NCBI GenBank assembly: GCA_934533075.1
Contig: CAKTBJ010000009.1
Location: 11,977-75,976, forward strand
Reading direction: 5' to 3'
Source of the DNA: an uncultured Paracoccus sp.
GTDB lineage: Bacteria > Pseudomonadota > Alphaproteobacteria > Rhodobacterales > Rhodobacteraceae
Length of the DNA: 64,000 nt
Made by a program: the position numbers and the translations under genes. Below are positions 43,955-52,366 of this stretch, piece by piece. The notes beneath the pieces are model-generated. The model searched no databases. It was given only the letters and a program-made list of their open reading frames with translations, and was not told where the DNA came from. The first letter of the stretch is position 1. Each line of letters begins with the position of its first letter.

Positions 43955-45439
43955 GTGCCCAGCCAGATGCAGCCCTTCCTGTCCCATCCTTTCGATTCGG
44001 ACCGCCTGCATGAGGAATGCGGCGTGTTCGGCGTCATCGGCGCGGCCGATGCGGCGCAATTCGTGGCGCTGGGCCTGCATGCGCTGCAACATCGCGGGCA
44101 GGAGGCCGGCGGCATCGTCAGCTATGACCCGGAGGGCGGCTTCAACAGCGCCCACCGCTTCGGCTATGTGCGCGACAACTTCACCAAGCCCGACGTGATG
44201 GCCACCCTGCCCGGCGCGCTGGCGATCGGCCATGTGCGTTATTCGACCGCCGGCAAGAAGGGCGCCGCGATCCGCGACATCCAGCCCTTCTTCGGCGAAT
44301 TCGCGATGGGCGGCTGCGCGGTGGCCCATAACGGCAACCTGACCAATGCCGAGGCCCTGCGCCGCGAATTGATCGAGCGCGGCGCCATCTTCCAGTCCAG
44401 CAGCGATACGGAATGCATCATCCACCTGATGGCGCGGTCCATCCAGCGGTCGATCCCGGAGCGGATGAAGGACGCGCTGCGCCGGGTCGAGGGGGCGTTC
44501 TCGATCATCGCCATGACCCGCACCAAGCTGATCGGCGTGCGCGACATGCTGGGCGTGCGCCCGCTGGTGCTGGGCCGGCTGGGCGAGGAGGGCTATGTCC
44601 TGGCCTCGGAAACCTGCGCGCTGGACATCATCGGCGCCCGTTTCGAGCGCGAGATCGAGCCGGGCGAGATGGTGGTGATCTCCAAGGGCAAGGTGGAGAG
44701 CCAGCGGCCCTTCGGCCCCTCGCGCGGGCGGTTCTGCATCTTCGAGCACGTCTATTTCTCGCGCCCCGATTCGATCTATGGCGGGCGCTCGGTCTATCAG
44801 ACGCGCAGCCAGATCGGCGTGGAACTGGCCCGCGAGGCGCCGGTGGAGGCCGATCTGGTCTGTCCGGTGCCCGATTCGGGGACGCCGGCGGCCATCGGCT
44901 ATGCGCAGGAATCCGGGATTCCCTTCGGGTTGGGCATCATCCGCAACCAGTATGTCGGCCGCACCTTCATCGAGCCGAACCAGCAGATCCGCGACATGGG
45001 CGTGCGGCTGAAGCTGAACGTGAACCGGGCGATGGTCGCGGGCAAGCGCATCGTGCTGGTGGACGATTCGGTGGTGCGCGGCACGACCTCGCGCAAGATC
45101 AAGGACATGATCCTGGAGGCCGGGGCGACCGAGGTGCATTTCCGCATCGCCAGCCCGCCGACGGCATGGCCGTGCTTTTACGGGGTGGACACGCCGGAGC
45201 GGTCCAAGCTGCTGGCGGCGCAGATGTCCCCGGCCGAGATGCGCGACTGGATCGGCGTCGATTCGCTGGCCTTCATCTCGCTGGACGGGCTGTATCGGGC
45301 GGTGGGCGAGGCCGGCGGGCGCAACAACGACCGCCCGCAATATTGCGACGCCTGTTTCTCGGGCGAATATCCGGTGGCGCCCTATGACCAGATTCAGCAC
45401 GGCTTCCAGATGAAGGAGCCGCCCGAGGCGGCGGAGTAG
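43955..45439 (+). CDS. purF: Amidophosphoribosyltransferase
   Basis: PurF makes phosphoribosylamine from PRPP and glutamine, the first committed step of purine synthesis; PRPP comes from prs (46874-47902). The 494-residue protein has its N-terminal nucleophile as Cys about 22 in HEECGVFGVIG, so a propeptide must be removed, as in the B. subtilis type. YCDACFSGEYP near the C-terminus fits the [4Fe-4S] class. The PRPP loop is VLVDDSVVRGTTSRKI. I chose GTG at 43955 because GAGG lies six bases upstream; the ATG at 43967 lacks a ribosome site. Confidence 0.96.
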   Translation: MPSQMQPFLSHPFDSDRLHEECGVFGVIGAADAAQFVALGLHALQHRGQEAGGIVSYDPEGGFNSAHRFGYVRDNFTKPDVMATLPGALAIGHVRYSTAGKKGAAIRDIQPFFGEFAMGGCAVAHNGNLTNAEALRRELIERGAIFQSSSDTECIIHLMARSIQRSIPERMKDALRRVEGAFSIIAMTRTKLIGVRDMLGVRPLVLGRLGEEGYVLASETCALDIIGARFEREIEPGEMVVISKGKVESQRPFGPSRGRFCIFEHVYFSRPDSIYGGRSVYQTRSQIGVELAREAPVEADLVCPVPDSGTPAAIGYAQESGIPFGLGIIRNQYVGRTFIEPNQQIRDMGVRLKLNVNRAMVAGKRIVLVDDSVVRGTTSRKIKDMILEAGATEVHFRIASPPTAWPCFYGVDTPERSKLLAAQMSPAEMRDWIGVDSLAFISLDGLYRAVGEAGGRNNDRPQYCDACFSGEYPVAPYDQIQHGFQMKEPPEAAE

Positions 45440-45452
45440 ACGCCCTTTGACG

Positions 45453-45477
45453 GCCCCGCCCCCGCGCGGGGCTTTTT
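45453..45477 (+). terminator. Rho-independent terminator after purF
   Basis: GCCCCGC (45453-45459) pairs with GCGGGGC (45466-45472), followed by TTTTT. Confidence 0.9.
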
Positions 45478-45486
45478 CATGCCAAC

Positions 45487-45510
45487 GAATGTAAAGCACC
45501 CTTTACATTC
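45487..45510. promoter_or_regulatory. Operator-like palindrome 1
   Basis: GAATGTAAAG and CTTTACATTC are perfect 10-base arms around CACC. Its core TGTAAAG...CTTTACA is the same as in palindrome 2, 38 bases away centre to centre. Likely bound by the XRE regulator encoded at 45924-46121. Confidence 0.75.
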
Positions 45511-45523
45511 CCGACAGACCGCC

Positions 45524-45549
45524 CATATGTAAAGCGTGCTTTACATATG
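45524..45549. promoter_or_regulatory. Operator-like palindrome 2
   Basis: CATATGTAAAGC and GCTTTACATATG are perfect 12-base arms around GT. The right end touches the ribosome site GGAGG (45549-45553) of the membrane gene, so binding would block initiation directly. Shares TGTAAAGC...CTTTACA with palindrome 1. Confidence 0.8.
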
Positions 45550-45558
45550 GAGGTTCCG

Positions 45559-45927
45559 ATGCGTGACTTCATCTCTTTCCTGATCGGGCTGGCGGCTTAT
45601 GCCGCCATGCTGATCCTGTCGCAGAAGCTGCTCGCCGGCAGCATCGGGGGCAGCACCCCCCGCATTCTGGTGTCGCTTCTGCCCATGCTGCCGGCGGCTT
45701 TCATCTGTGCCACCGTGATCCGCAGCATCCGCCGCCTGGACGAAATGCAGCGCAAGCTCCAGTTCGAGGCCCTGGCGCTGGCTTTCGCGGGCACGGCCCT
45801 GATGACGTTCGGCTATGGCTTCCTTGAAGATGCCGGCTTCCCCCGGCTTTCGATGTTCGTCGTCTGGCCCGTCATGGCGACGCTGTGGGCCATCGGCGTC
45901 CTTCTGGGCCGGGCGCGCTTCCGGTGA
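45559..45927 (+). CDS. Small four-helix membrane protein paired with XRE regulator
   Basis: A 122-residue protein with four membrane helices (about 5-25, 34-54, 74-95, 99-117) and a charged central loop RSIRRLDEMQRKLQFEAL. The ATG at 45559 follows GGAGG at six bases. The downstream XRE gene starts inside its stop codon (GTGA), and two palindromes precede it. Small membrane proteins of this type (DUF2178/DUF3796-like layouts) commonly travel with such regulators, but their function is unknown, and I cannot assign the family with certainty. Confidence 0.78.
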   Translation: MRDFISFLIGLAAYAAMLILSQKLLAGSIGGSTPRILVSLLPMLPAAFICATVIRSIRRLDEMQRKLQFEALALAFAGTALMTFGYGFLEDAGFPRLSMFVVWPVMATLWAIGVLLGRARFR

Positions 45928-46121
45928 AGAACTGCGTTCAGGAACTGCGCCAGCAACGCGGCTGGTCGCAGGCCGATCTGGCCGGCCGCCTGGGCGTGTC
46001 GCGGCAGACCGTCAATGCGCTTGAACGGGGGCGCTACGATCCCAGCCTGCCGCTGGCCTTCAGCATCGCCCGGCTTTTCGAAGCAGCAATCGAGGAGGTT
46101 TTCCACCCGGACCCGCAATGA
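45924..46121 (+). CDS. XRE family transcriptional regulator, short form
   Basis: A 65-residue Cro/CI-type helix-turn-helix protein with almost nothing outside the domain: MKNCVQELRQQRGWSQADLA then GRLGVSRQTVNALERGRYDP, ending EEVFHPDPQ. The recognition helix lies at about 25-34. It starts at GTG 45924, overlapping the stop of the membrane gene by four bases, so both are made together. The two TGTAAAG palindromes upstream are the obvious candidate operators for autoregulation; there is no ligand domain, so control may come through the membrane partner. Confidence 0.9.
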   Translation: MKNCVQELRQQRGWSQADLAGRLGVSRQTVNALERGRYDPSLPLAFSIARLFEAAIEEVFHPDPQ

Positions 46122-46151
46122 GGTCCGGGGCGCTTTATGCCGGGCAACGAT

Positions 46152-46874
46152 TCACCCCCGCAGCGCCTCCTGCGGCGGCCCGTCCTCCAGCATCACCCGC
46201 CGCGACAGCGAGGCGAATTCGCGCATCATCACCCACCAGACGGTGATCGCGGTGGTGGCCAGCAGCCACCACGCCCCGATCAGCCAGCCCAAGGCGCCCA
46301 GCGCGAAGTAGACCGTCCGCAGCCCGGCACCGAAATGGCGCGCGGCGGCGATGTTCAGGTCGCCCGCCTGCCGGATGCGCGCCGCGCAACGCGGGTCCGA
46401 GGCGTCGTTCGGGATCGCCCCGATCATGATCGAGCAATAGCCGTGCAGACGGTTCGACCAGACGAAGCCCAGAAACGCCCGCGCCACCAGCGCCACGACC
46501 AGCAGCAGCTTGATGTTCCACGCCTCGATGGCGCTGCGGCTGACATCGAACTGGCCGGCCAGCTCGCGCAGCCAGCCGACATTGCCGATCAGCGCCACGC
46601 CGCCGCCGATGGCGATCATGGTGGTCGAGGCGAAGAAGGCCGTGCTTTCGCGCAGGCTGCCCATCGTGATCGCGTCGAATACGCGCGGGTCGCGGCTGAT
46701 GACCTGCGCGATCCACTCGCGCCGATAGCCGCGCATCAGCACCGTGACGGACGGGTGGCGGGCCGGAGGATGCTCGATCAGCCAGCCGCAGACCTGCCAG
46801 GCCAGCAGCAGCACCGCGACCGCCAGCAGGTCGAAGCCGGTCAGGCCGGGCGGCAGGCCGGGCAGCGCCCCCAT
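46152..46874 (-). CDS. DUF599 family membrane protein
   Basis: A 240-residue protein with four to five membrane helices. Segments such as RREWIAQVISRDPRVFDAI, FFASTTMIAIGGGVALIGN and RAFLGFVWSNRLHGYCSIMI match the DUF599 family, which has no established function. It follows prs with a one-base overlap (TGATG), so it is in the same transcript. It converges on the XRE gene, with 30 bases between the stop codons. Confidence 0.85.
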   Translation of the reverse strand: MGALPGLPPGLTGFDLLAVAVLLLAWQVCGWLIEHPPARHPSVTVLMRGYRREWIAQVISRDPRVFDAITMGSLRESTAFFASTTMIAIGGGVALIGNVGWLRELAGQFDVSRSAIEAWNIKLLLVVALVARAFLGFVWSNRLHGYCSIMIGAIPNDASDPRCAARIRQAGDLNIAAARHFGAGLRTVYFALGALGWLIGAWWLLATTAITVWWVMMREFASLSRRVMLEDGPPQEALRG

Positions 46875-47902
46875 CAGAACGAGACGGGGCCGCTGTAAAG
46901 CCCTTCATAGACGGGTTGCAGGGTCTCCATCTCGAACAGCGAACTGACCGAGGTGCCGTTCCAGATCGACATGATCGCCTGCGCGAACATCGGCGCGGTG
47001 GGCACGATGCGGATGTTGCGCGCCGCCTGAACATGCGGGGCCGGCTGGATCGAATCGGTGATGACCAGCGATTTCATCACCGACTTCTCGACCCGCTCGA
47101 CCGCCGGGCCGGACAGGACGCCGTGGGTGATATAGGCATGGACCTCGGCCGCGCCGTGATCGACCAGCAGCTGCGCCGCCTTGCACAGCGTGCCGGCGGT
47201 GTCGCAAATGTCGTCCACGATGATGCAGGTCTTGCCGGCTACCTCGCCGATCACGGTCATCTCGGCGATCTCGCCGGCCTTTTCGCGGCGCTTGTCCACG
47301 ATGGCCATCGGCGCCTTGATCCGCTTGGCGATCTCGCGCGCGCGGGCCACGCCACCCACATCGGGCGAGACCACCATCAGGTCGTCCATGCGCCCGGCAA
47401 AGCTGTGCAGGATGTCCAGCGAGAAGATCGGCGCCGAATAGAGGTTGTCCACCGGAATGTCGAAAAAGCCCTGGATCTGCGTGGCATGCAGGTCCAGCGT
47501 CAGCACGCGGTCCACGCCCGCCTCGGTCAGCAGGTTCGCGACCAGCTTGGCGGAAATCGGCGTGCGGGCCTTGGCGCGGCGGTCCTGCCTTGCATAGCCG
47601 AAATAGGGAATCACCGCCGTGATCCGCGCGGCGGAACTGCGGCGCAGCGCGTCGGTGATGATCAGCAGCTCCATCAGGTTGTCGTTGGCCGGGTTGGATG
47701 TCGGCTGGATGATGAACATGTCCTCGCCGCGGACGTTCTCATAGACCTCGACGAAGACCTCCTGGTCGTTGAACCGCTCGACCCGCGCATCGACGAGGCC
47801 GACATTCATCCCCCGATGCATGGACATGCGCCGCGCGATGGCCTGCGCCAGCGGCCGGTTGGCATTGCCGGCGATCAGTTTGGGTTCGGTCATGGCGGGC
47901 AT
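46874..47902 (-). CDS. prs: Ribose-phosphate pyrophosphokinase
   Basis: Prs makes PRPP from ribose-5-phosphate and ATP, feeding purine, pyrimidine, His and Trp synthesis. The 342-residue protein has the class I signatures [51 protein letters not shown] and the PRPP loop [14 protein letters not shown] chose the ATG at 47902 because GGAG lies about nine bases upstream; ATG 47893 (MTEPKL) is the alternative. It is slightly longer than the E. coli enzyme (315). Confidence 0.97.
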   Translation of the reverse strand: MPAMTEPKLIAGNANRPLAQAIARRMSMHRGMNVGLVDARVERFNDQEVFVEVYENVRGEDMFIIQPTSNPANDNLMELLIITDALRRSSAARITAVIPYFGYARQDRRAKARTPISAKLVANLLTEAGVDRVLTLDLHATQIQGFFDIPVDNLYSAPIFSLDILHSFAGRMDDLMVVSPDVGGVARAREIAKRIKAPMAIVDKRREKAGEIAEMTVIGEVAGKTCIIVDDICDTAGTLCKAAQLLVDHGAAEVHAYITHGVLSGPAVERVEKSVMKSLVITDSIQPAPHVQAARNIRIVPTAPMFAQAIMSIWNGTSVSSLFEMETLQPVYEGLYSGPVSF

Positions 47903-48029
47903 CGCGAAAGGCTCCATCGGCTTTGGGGACGCCGGGACCGGAGGGGGGATTCGGCGCAACTTGCCCCCGCCTTATCACCCGTCTAGCGTCGTCGCCACCT
48001 GTCTGGCACCTGATTTGGAGGGAATGCCC

Positions 48030-48629
48030 GTGGCCCATATAGATTACTATCTCAGCACGCCCAGCCCCTGGGCCTATCTGGCCGGCAACCGGCTGGAGGA
48101 GATCGCCGCCCGGCACGGCGCGACCATCACCTACAAGCCGGTCTCGCTGAAGGACCTGATCCTCAAGATCGAGAACGGCCAGCCGCGCCCCGAACGCTCG
48201 CCCGGCCGCATGGCCTATCGCGATCAGGAATTCTCGCGCTGGGCCGCGCATCTGGGCATGAAGCTGAACCTGCGCCCGGCCCATTTCCCGGTGAACGGCG
48301 CGCCCTCGGCCTATGTGGTCATCGCGGCGCAGGCGGCGGGGGCGGATGTGGGGCCGCTGGTGCAGGCGCTGGGCCGCGCCGTCTGGGCCGAGGATCGCGA
48401 CATCGCCGACGATTCGGTGCTGCGCGAGATTCTGGCCTCGCTGGGGATGGACCCCGGACTGGTGGATAGCGGGCTGTTGCTCGGGGCCGAGACCTTCGCC
48501 CGCAACCTTCAGGAAGCCGCCAATGCCGGCGTGTTCGGCGTGCCTTTCTATATCATCCGGGAAACGGACGAACGCTTCTGGGGGCAGGACCGGCTGGACT
48601 TCCTCGACCGGACGCTGGCGCGGCTGTGA
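48030..48629 (+). CDS. DsbA/GST-kappa family oxidoreductase (2-hydroxychromene-2-carboxylate isomerase-like)
   Basis: A 199-residue thioredoxin-fold protein without a CxxC: it starts (GTG) AHIDYYLSTPSPWAYLAGNR with the SPW motif of the HCCA isomerase/GST kappa group, and ends with GVFGVPFYIIRETDERFWGQ and DRLDFLDRTL, conserved in that group. These proteins use glutathione; the true substrate is unknown here. I chose GTG at 48030 (GGAGGG seven bases upstream) over ATG at 48024 (one base). The stop overlaps the next gene (GTGA). Confidence 0.87.
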   Translation: MAHIDYYLSTPSPWAYLAGNRLEEIAARHGATITYKPVSLKDLILKIENGQPRPERSPGRMAYRDQEFSRWAAHLGMKLNLRPAHFPVNGAPSAYVVIAAQAAGADVGPLVQALGRAVWAEDRDIADDSVLREILASLGMDPGLVDSGLLLGAETFARNLQEAANAGVFGVPFYIIRETDERFWGQDRLDFLDRTLARL

Positions 48630-49405
48630 GCGTCCATCCGCGCCACTGGCCGGGCGATCCGGCCCGCCCCGGCCTTGCGCTGCATTGCATGCTGGGCAGC
48701 GGCCGGGCCTGGGACGAGGTGGCCGCCGGTCTGGGCGGCGCGCTGGACCTGCGCGGCTTCGACCTGCCCGGCCACGGCCGCAGCCCGGACTGGCAGCCGC
48801 AGCAGGGGGTGGATTTCCACACCCATGTCACGCGGCTGGCGGCGGCGATGATCGACCGGCCGCTGGACCTGATCGGCCACAGCTTCGGCGCCACGGTGGC
48901 CCTGCGCATCGCGGTGGGCGCGCCGGAGGCCGTCCGCAGCCTGACCCTGATCGAGCCGGTGCTGTTCGCCGCCGCCGACCCGCAGGCCCGCGAGGCGGAG
49001 GACGCCCGCCATGTCGCGATGGCGCAGGCGCTGGCCGAGGGGCGCGACGCGGATGCCGCGCGCGATTTCATGGCGGTCTGGGGCATGCCCGGCTGGCAGG
49101 CGCTGCCGGCGCCGGCCCGCGCGGCGATGGTGCGCCAGATCCGCCTCGTGGCCGATACCCATGCCGCGCTGGCCGAAGACGCCCACAACATCCTGCGCGA
49201 GGGCGGGCTGGAGGGCATCGACGCCCCGGTGATGATCGTCACCGGCGGCGATTCGCCGCCCGTCATGGCCTCGATCGCCGAGGCGCTGGCCGCGCAGCTG
49301 CCCGATGTGGGCCGCGCCGTGGTGCCGGGCGCCGGCCACATGCTGCCGATCAGCCACCCGGCGCAAACCGCCGGCCTGATCGCCGCCAATCTGGAGCGCG
49401 CCTGA
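48626..49405 (+). CDS. Alpha/beta hydrolase
   Basis: A 259-residue soluble hydrolase. The elbow GHSFGATVALR carries the nucleophile Ser (about 87), FDLPGHGRSPDW is the usual loop after strand 4, and the catalytic His is in GAGHMLPISHP near 240. It starts at GTG 48626 inside the stop codon of the preceding gene, so the pair is coupled. Substrate unknown. Confidence 0.88.
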   Translation: MSVHPRHWPGDPARPGLALHCMLGSGRAWDEVAAGLGGALDLRGFDLPGHGRSPDWQPQQGVDFHTHVTRLAAAMIDRPLDLIGHSFGATVALRIAVGAPEAVRSLTLIEPVLFAAADPQAREAEDARHVAMAQALAEGRDADAARDFMAVWGMPGWQALPAPARAAMVRQIRLVADTHAALAEDAHNILREGGLEGIDAPVMIVTGGDSPPVMASIAEALAAQLPDVGRAVVPGAGHMLPISHPAQTAGLIAANLERA

Positions 49406-49444
49406 CGACTTGCCCCCCGCGATGGCTTGGGGCACAAGCGGGGC

Positions 49445-49609
49445 ATGATCATCCTCGGCTTCCTACTGTTCGGCATCGGCTTCGGCATCTGGCGGGCGCG
49501 CCGGCGGCAGGGCGACCGCGCCGACATGGCCCAATACGGTGCCGTGTTCGGCCTGATCTTCGCCACGCTGGGCGCCATCCTGACGGTCGTGATCCTGCGG
49601 CTGGGCTGA
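49445..49609 (+). CDS. Small hypothetical membrane protein
   Basis: A 54-residue protein with two membrane helices (about 1-16 and 33-53) joined by the basic loop RARRRQGDRADMAQ. It starts at the ATG at 49445, with GCGGGG just upstream, and ends three bases before the CoxE-like gene. Codon use is ordinary, and the tight spacing supports a real gene. Function unknown. Confidence 0.7.
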   Translation: MIILGFLLFGIGFGIWRARRRQGDRADMAQYGAVFGLIFATLGAILTVVILRLG

Positions 49610-49612
49610 CCC

Positions 49613-50794
49613 ATGTTCCGCCCCTTCCTCGATGCGCTGAAACGCGAGGGGGTGCCCGTCTCGCTGCGGGAATATCTGGACCTGATGGCGGCGATGCAGG
49701 CCGGGCTGGACGGCACCACGGTCGAGGGCTTCTACCAGCTTTCCCGCGCCCTGCTGGTCAAGGACGAGCGCCATATCGACCGTTTCGACCGCGCCTTCTC
49801 GGCCAGTTTCTCGGGGCTGGAAACCGTGCCGGTCGAGGCATTGGTGCATGAGCAATCCATCCCCAAGGCATGGCTGGAAAAACTGGCCGAGAAGATCCTC
49901 ACCCCCGAGGAACGCGCGAAGATCGAAGGCCCCGGCAGCTTCGAGGAGTTGATGAAGCGGCTGGCCGAGCGCCTGCGCGAGCAGCAGGCCCGGCATCAGG
50001 GCGGCAACAAGTGGATCGGCACGGCGGGCGCCTCGCCCTTCGGCGCCTATGGCTACAACCCCGAGGGGGTGCGCATCGGTCAGGACGAATCGCGCCACCG
50101 CAAGGCGGTCAAGGTCTGGGACAAGCGCGAATTCCGCGATTTCGACGATTCGGTGGAACTGGGCACCCGCAACATCAAGGTGGCGCTCAAGCGTCTGCGC
50201 CAATGGGCGCGGCACGGCGCGGCCGAGGAGCTGGACCTGCCCGCCACCATCCGCGCCACCGCCGATCACGGCTATATCGACGTGCAGACCCGGCCCGAGC
50301 GGCGAAACGCCGTCAAGGTGCTGCTGTTTCTGGACGTGGGCGGGTCGATGGACGACCACACGCGGCTGGTGGACGAGTTGTTTTCCGCCGCCCGCGCCGA
50401 GTTCAAGCATATGGATCACTTCTATTTCCATAACTGCCTGTATGAATCGGTCTGGCGCGACAACCGCCGCCGCTGGGACGAGCAGGTGCCCACCTGGGAC
50501 CTGCTGCACCGCTATGGCCGCGACTATAAATGCATTTTTGTCGGCGATGCCTCGATGTCACCCTACGAGGTCGCGGCGCGCGGCGGCGCCAACGAGCACT
50601 GGAACGAGGAGCCGGGCGAGGTCTGGCTTCGCCGCGCCGCCGAGACATGGCCCGATCACGTCTGGCTGAATCCGGTCCCGCAAGCGCATTGGCGATATAC
50701 CCCCTCCATCGGCATGATCGGCCAGGTTTTCGAGAACCGGATGATGCCGCTGACGCTGGACGGGCTGACGCGGGCGATGCGCGTGCTTGGCTAG
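49613..50794 (+). CDS. VWA domain protein, CoxE-like
   Basis: A 393-residue protein with a C-terminal von Willebrand A domain. The metal site is DVGGS (Asp about 241 to Ser about 245) in LLFLDVGGSMDDHTR, with a Gly replacing the usual first Ser/Thr side. CoxE-like proteins act with MoxR-type AAA ATPases in metalloenzyme maturation; no MoxR gene is in this window. The N-terminal part (FLDALKREGVPVSLREYLDL) is typical of the family. Confidence 0.88.
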   Translation: MFRPFLDALKREGVPVSLREYLDLMAAMQAGLDGTTVEGFYQLSRALLVKDERHIDRFDRAFSASFSGLETVPVEALVHEQSIPKAWLEKLAEKILTPEERAKIEGPGSFEELMKRLAERLREQQARHQGGNKWIGTAGASPFGAYGYNPEGVRIGQDESRHRKAVKVWDKREFRDFDDSVELGTRNIKVALKRLRQWARHGAAEELDLPATIRATADHGYIDVQTRPERRNAVKVLLFLDVGGSMDDHTRLVDELFSAARAEFKHMDHFYFHNCLYESVWRDNRRRWDEQVPTWDLLHRYGRDYKCIFVGDASMSPYEVAARGGANEHWNEEPGEVWLRRAAETWPDHVWLNPVPQAHWRYTPSIGMIGQVFENRMMPLTLDGLTRAMRVLG

Positions 50795-50821
50795 GCCGGA
50801 AGCAGGCCCCATATTGGCCCC

Positions 50822-51529
50822 ATGTTGAAATTCCTGCCCCTGCTTCTGATCGTCCTCTATGCCGTGGTGATGTGGCATTTCTCGATGCTGCGCACGCGGC
50901 GCGAGCTGGCGGCCAATTCCACCCCGCTGACGCATCCGCGGCTGGCCCCGCTGCTGAAGCGGCTGGGATCGGCGATGGACCTGCCCCCGGTGCAGGCGCG
51001 CGTCTACGAGGTCGCGGCGGTCAACGGCCTCGCCGCGCCGGACGGGCGCATCTATCTGACGCGCGGGTTTCTGGACCGGCTGGACAGCGGCGCCGTGACC
51101 GAGGCCGAACTGGCCTCGGTCGTCGCGCACGAGCTGGGCCATGTCGCCCACGGCCACAGCCGCCGCCGCATGGCCGATTTCGCCGGCCAGAACCTGATGC
51201 GGATGGTGCTGGCCGGGGTGCTGGGGCGGTTCCTGCCCGGCATCGGCGCGATGATCGCCAACCTGGCGGCGCGGCTGGTCGCCGCCCGCCTGTCGCGCCG
51301 CGACGAGTTCGAGGCCGATGCCTTCGCCGCCGCGCTGATGACCAAGGCGGGCCTGGGCACCGCGCCGCAGAAATCGCTGTTCGCCAAGCTGGACCGGCTG
51401 GCCGGCGGCGGCGGCGGCATGGGCATGCCGGGGGCGGCCTGGCTGGCCTCGCACCCGCCGGCGCAGCAGCGAATCGCCGCCATCGAGGCGCTGGAAACCC
51501 GCTGGCAGGGGCAGCCGCCCCAGCTTTAG
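50822..51529 (+). CDS. M48 family metallopeptidase
   Basis: A 235-residue zinc protease with an N-terminal membrane helix (about 2-20) and the motif HELGHVAHGH (HExxH at about 103-107). The third ligand is probably the Glu of RRDEFEADAFA near 160. It resembles HtpX/LoiP-type quality-control proteases but is shorter than HtpX. It is preceded by the CoxE-like gene after 27 bases. Substrate unknown. Confidence 0.9.
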   Translation: MLKFLPLLLIVLYAVVMWHFSMLRTRRELAANSTPLTHPRLAPLLKRLGSAMDLPPVQARVYEVAAVNGLAAPDGRIYLTRGFLDRLDSGAVTEAELASVVAHELGHVAHGHSRRRMADFAGQNLMRMVLAGVLGRFLPGIGAMIANLAARLVAARLSRRDEFEADAFAAALMTKAGLGTAPQKSLFAKLDRLAGGGGGMGMPGAAWLASHPPAQQRIAAIEALETRWQGQPPQL

Positions 51530-51537
51530 GCGGGGCC

Positions 51538-51557
51538 GGTGCGTGTAAACACGCACC
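51538..51557. repeat. Short palindromic repeat, copy A
   Basis: GGTGCGTGT and ACACGCACC, nine-base arms around AA, followed by CTACCG. Confidence 0.75.
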
Positions 51558-51586
51558 CTACCGCCCGCCACCCCGCGCATGTGCAG

Positions 51587-51606
51587 GGTGTGCGCTCACA
51601 CGCACC
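51587..51606. repeat. Short palindromic repeat, copy B
   Basis: GGTGTGCG and CACGCACC around CTCA, preceded by GTGCA and followed by AATCCCCG. An imperfect copy of A and C. Confidence 0.65.
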
Positions 51607-51633
51607 AATCCCCGCCACGCCCTGCAAACGTAG

Positions 51634-51653
51634 GGTGCGTGTTCACACGCACC
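51634..51653. repeat. Short palindromic repeat, copy C
   Basis: GGTGCGTGT and ACACGCACC, nine-base arms around TC, preceded by GTA and followed by AATCCCCGG, which it shares with copy B. Confidence 0.75.
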
Positions 51654-51820
51654 AATCCCCGGCGTCACACATGCCCCGGCAACCGGAAGGCCGCAGGCGG
51701 CGTTCACCCCTCGCCAACGGGGCGTTCTGCACTTCGAGACTGGCCCCCCAGCCTATTGCCGCTAGAACCGGGCGCATTCGTCGGCGCCCGCGCCGGACCC
51801 TGTTCAGAACGGAGATTTTC

Positions 51821-52209
51821 ATGGACGCCCTGAACCGTTACGCCCCGCAGATGCGCAGCGTGCTGCGCATCGTCGCCGCGCTGATCTTTCTTGCCCACGG
51901 CACGCAGAAGATCCTCGGCTTTCCCGCATCGGAGATGAACCCGCCGGCCTTCTCGATCTTCTGGACCGCCGGCATCATCGAGCTGATCACCGGCACGCTG
52001 CTGGTCCTTGGCCTGTTCACCCGTCCGGCGGCCTTCGTTGCCTCGGGCATGATGGCCGTCGCCTACTGGATGGTGCATGCGCCGCAAAGCCCGTTCCCAG
52101 CGCTGAACGGCGCGATGCGGCCATCCTCTACTGCTTCGTGTTCCTGTATCTGGCCCTCGCCGGGCCGGGACCGTGGAGCCTGGACGCCAAGATGGGCAAG
52201 GACAGCTAA
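51821..52209 (+). pseudogene. DoxX family membrane protein, frameshifted
   Basis: The ATG at 51821 opens MDALNRYAPQMRSVLRIVAA, then LIFLAHGTQKILGF and FWTAGIIELITGTLLVLGLF, a four-helix DoxX protein. After PFPALNG, near 52111, one base is missing: the expected GDAAILYCFVFLYLALAG and WSLDAKMGKDS are encoded in the next frame, ending with TAA at 52207-52209. The unshifted frame runs to 52225 with a nonsense tail. Either the gene is inactivated in its last helix or the base is a sequencing error in a GC run. The full protein would have about 129 residues. Confidence 0.85.
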
Positions 52210-52214
52210 GAAAA

Positions 52215-52234
52215 GGCGCGCATGAACACGCACC
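52215..52234. repeat. Short palindromic repeat, copy D
   Basis: GGCGCGCATGAACACGCACC, an imperfect copy, directly after the doxX-like stop and before the terminator. Followed by CTGCCGG, as copy E is followed by CTGCGGG. Confidence 0.5.
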
Positions 52235-52241
52235 CTGCCGG

Positions 52242-52266
52242 AGGCCCCGCGAATGCGGGGCCTTTT
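52242..52266 (+). terminator. Rho-independent terminator after the doxX-like gene
   Basis: GGCCCCGC (52243-52250) pairs with GCGGGGCC (52255-52262) around GAAT, followed by TTTT. Confidence 0.88.
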
Positions 52267-52366
52267 CTATCGGGGACGGATTCGTCAGGATGAGACAGAA
52301 TTCTGATAGCCGCTTTCGAGACGGAGCGGACGTTCGTCCACAGAAACCCCAAGGCGGAGGACAGCC

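Noticed and set aside
51538..52234. Possible CRISPR array or transposon ends in the GGTGCGTGT repeats
   Set aside because: The copies are few, palindromic and unevenly spaced; no transposase or target duplication is seen.
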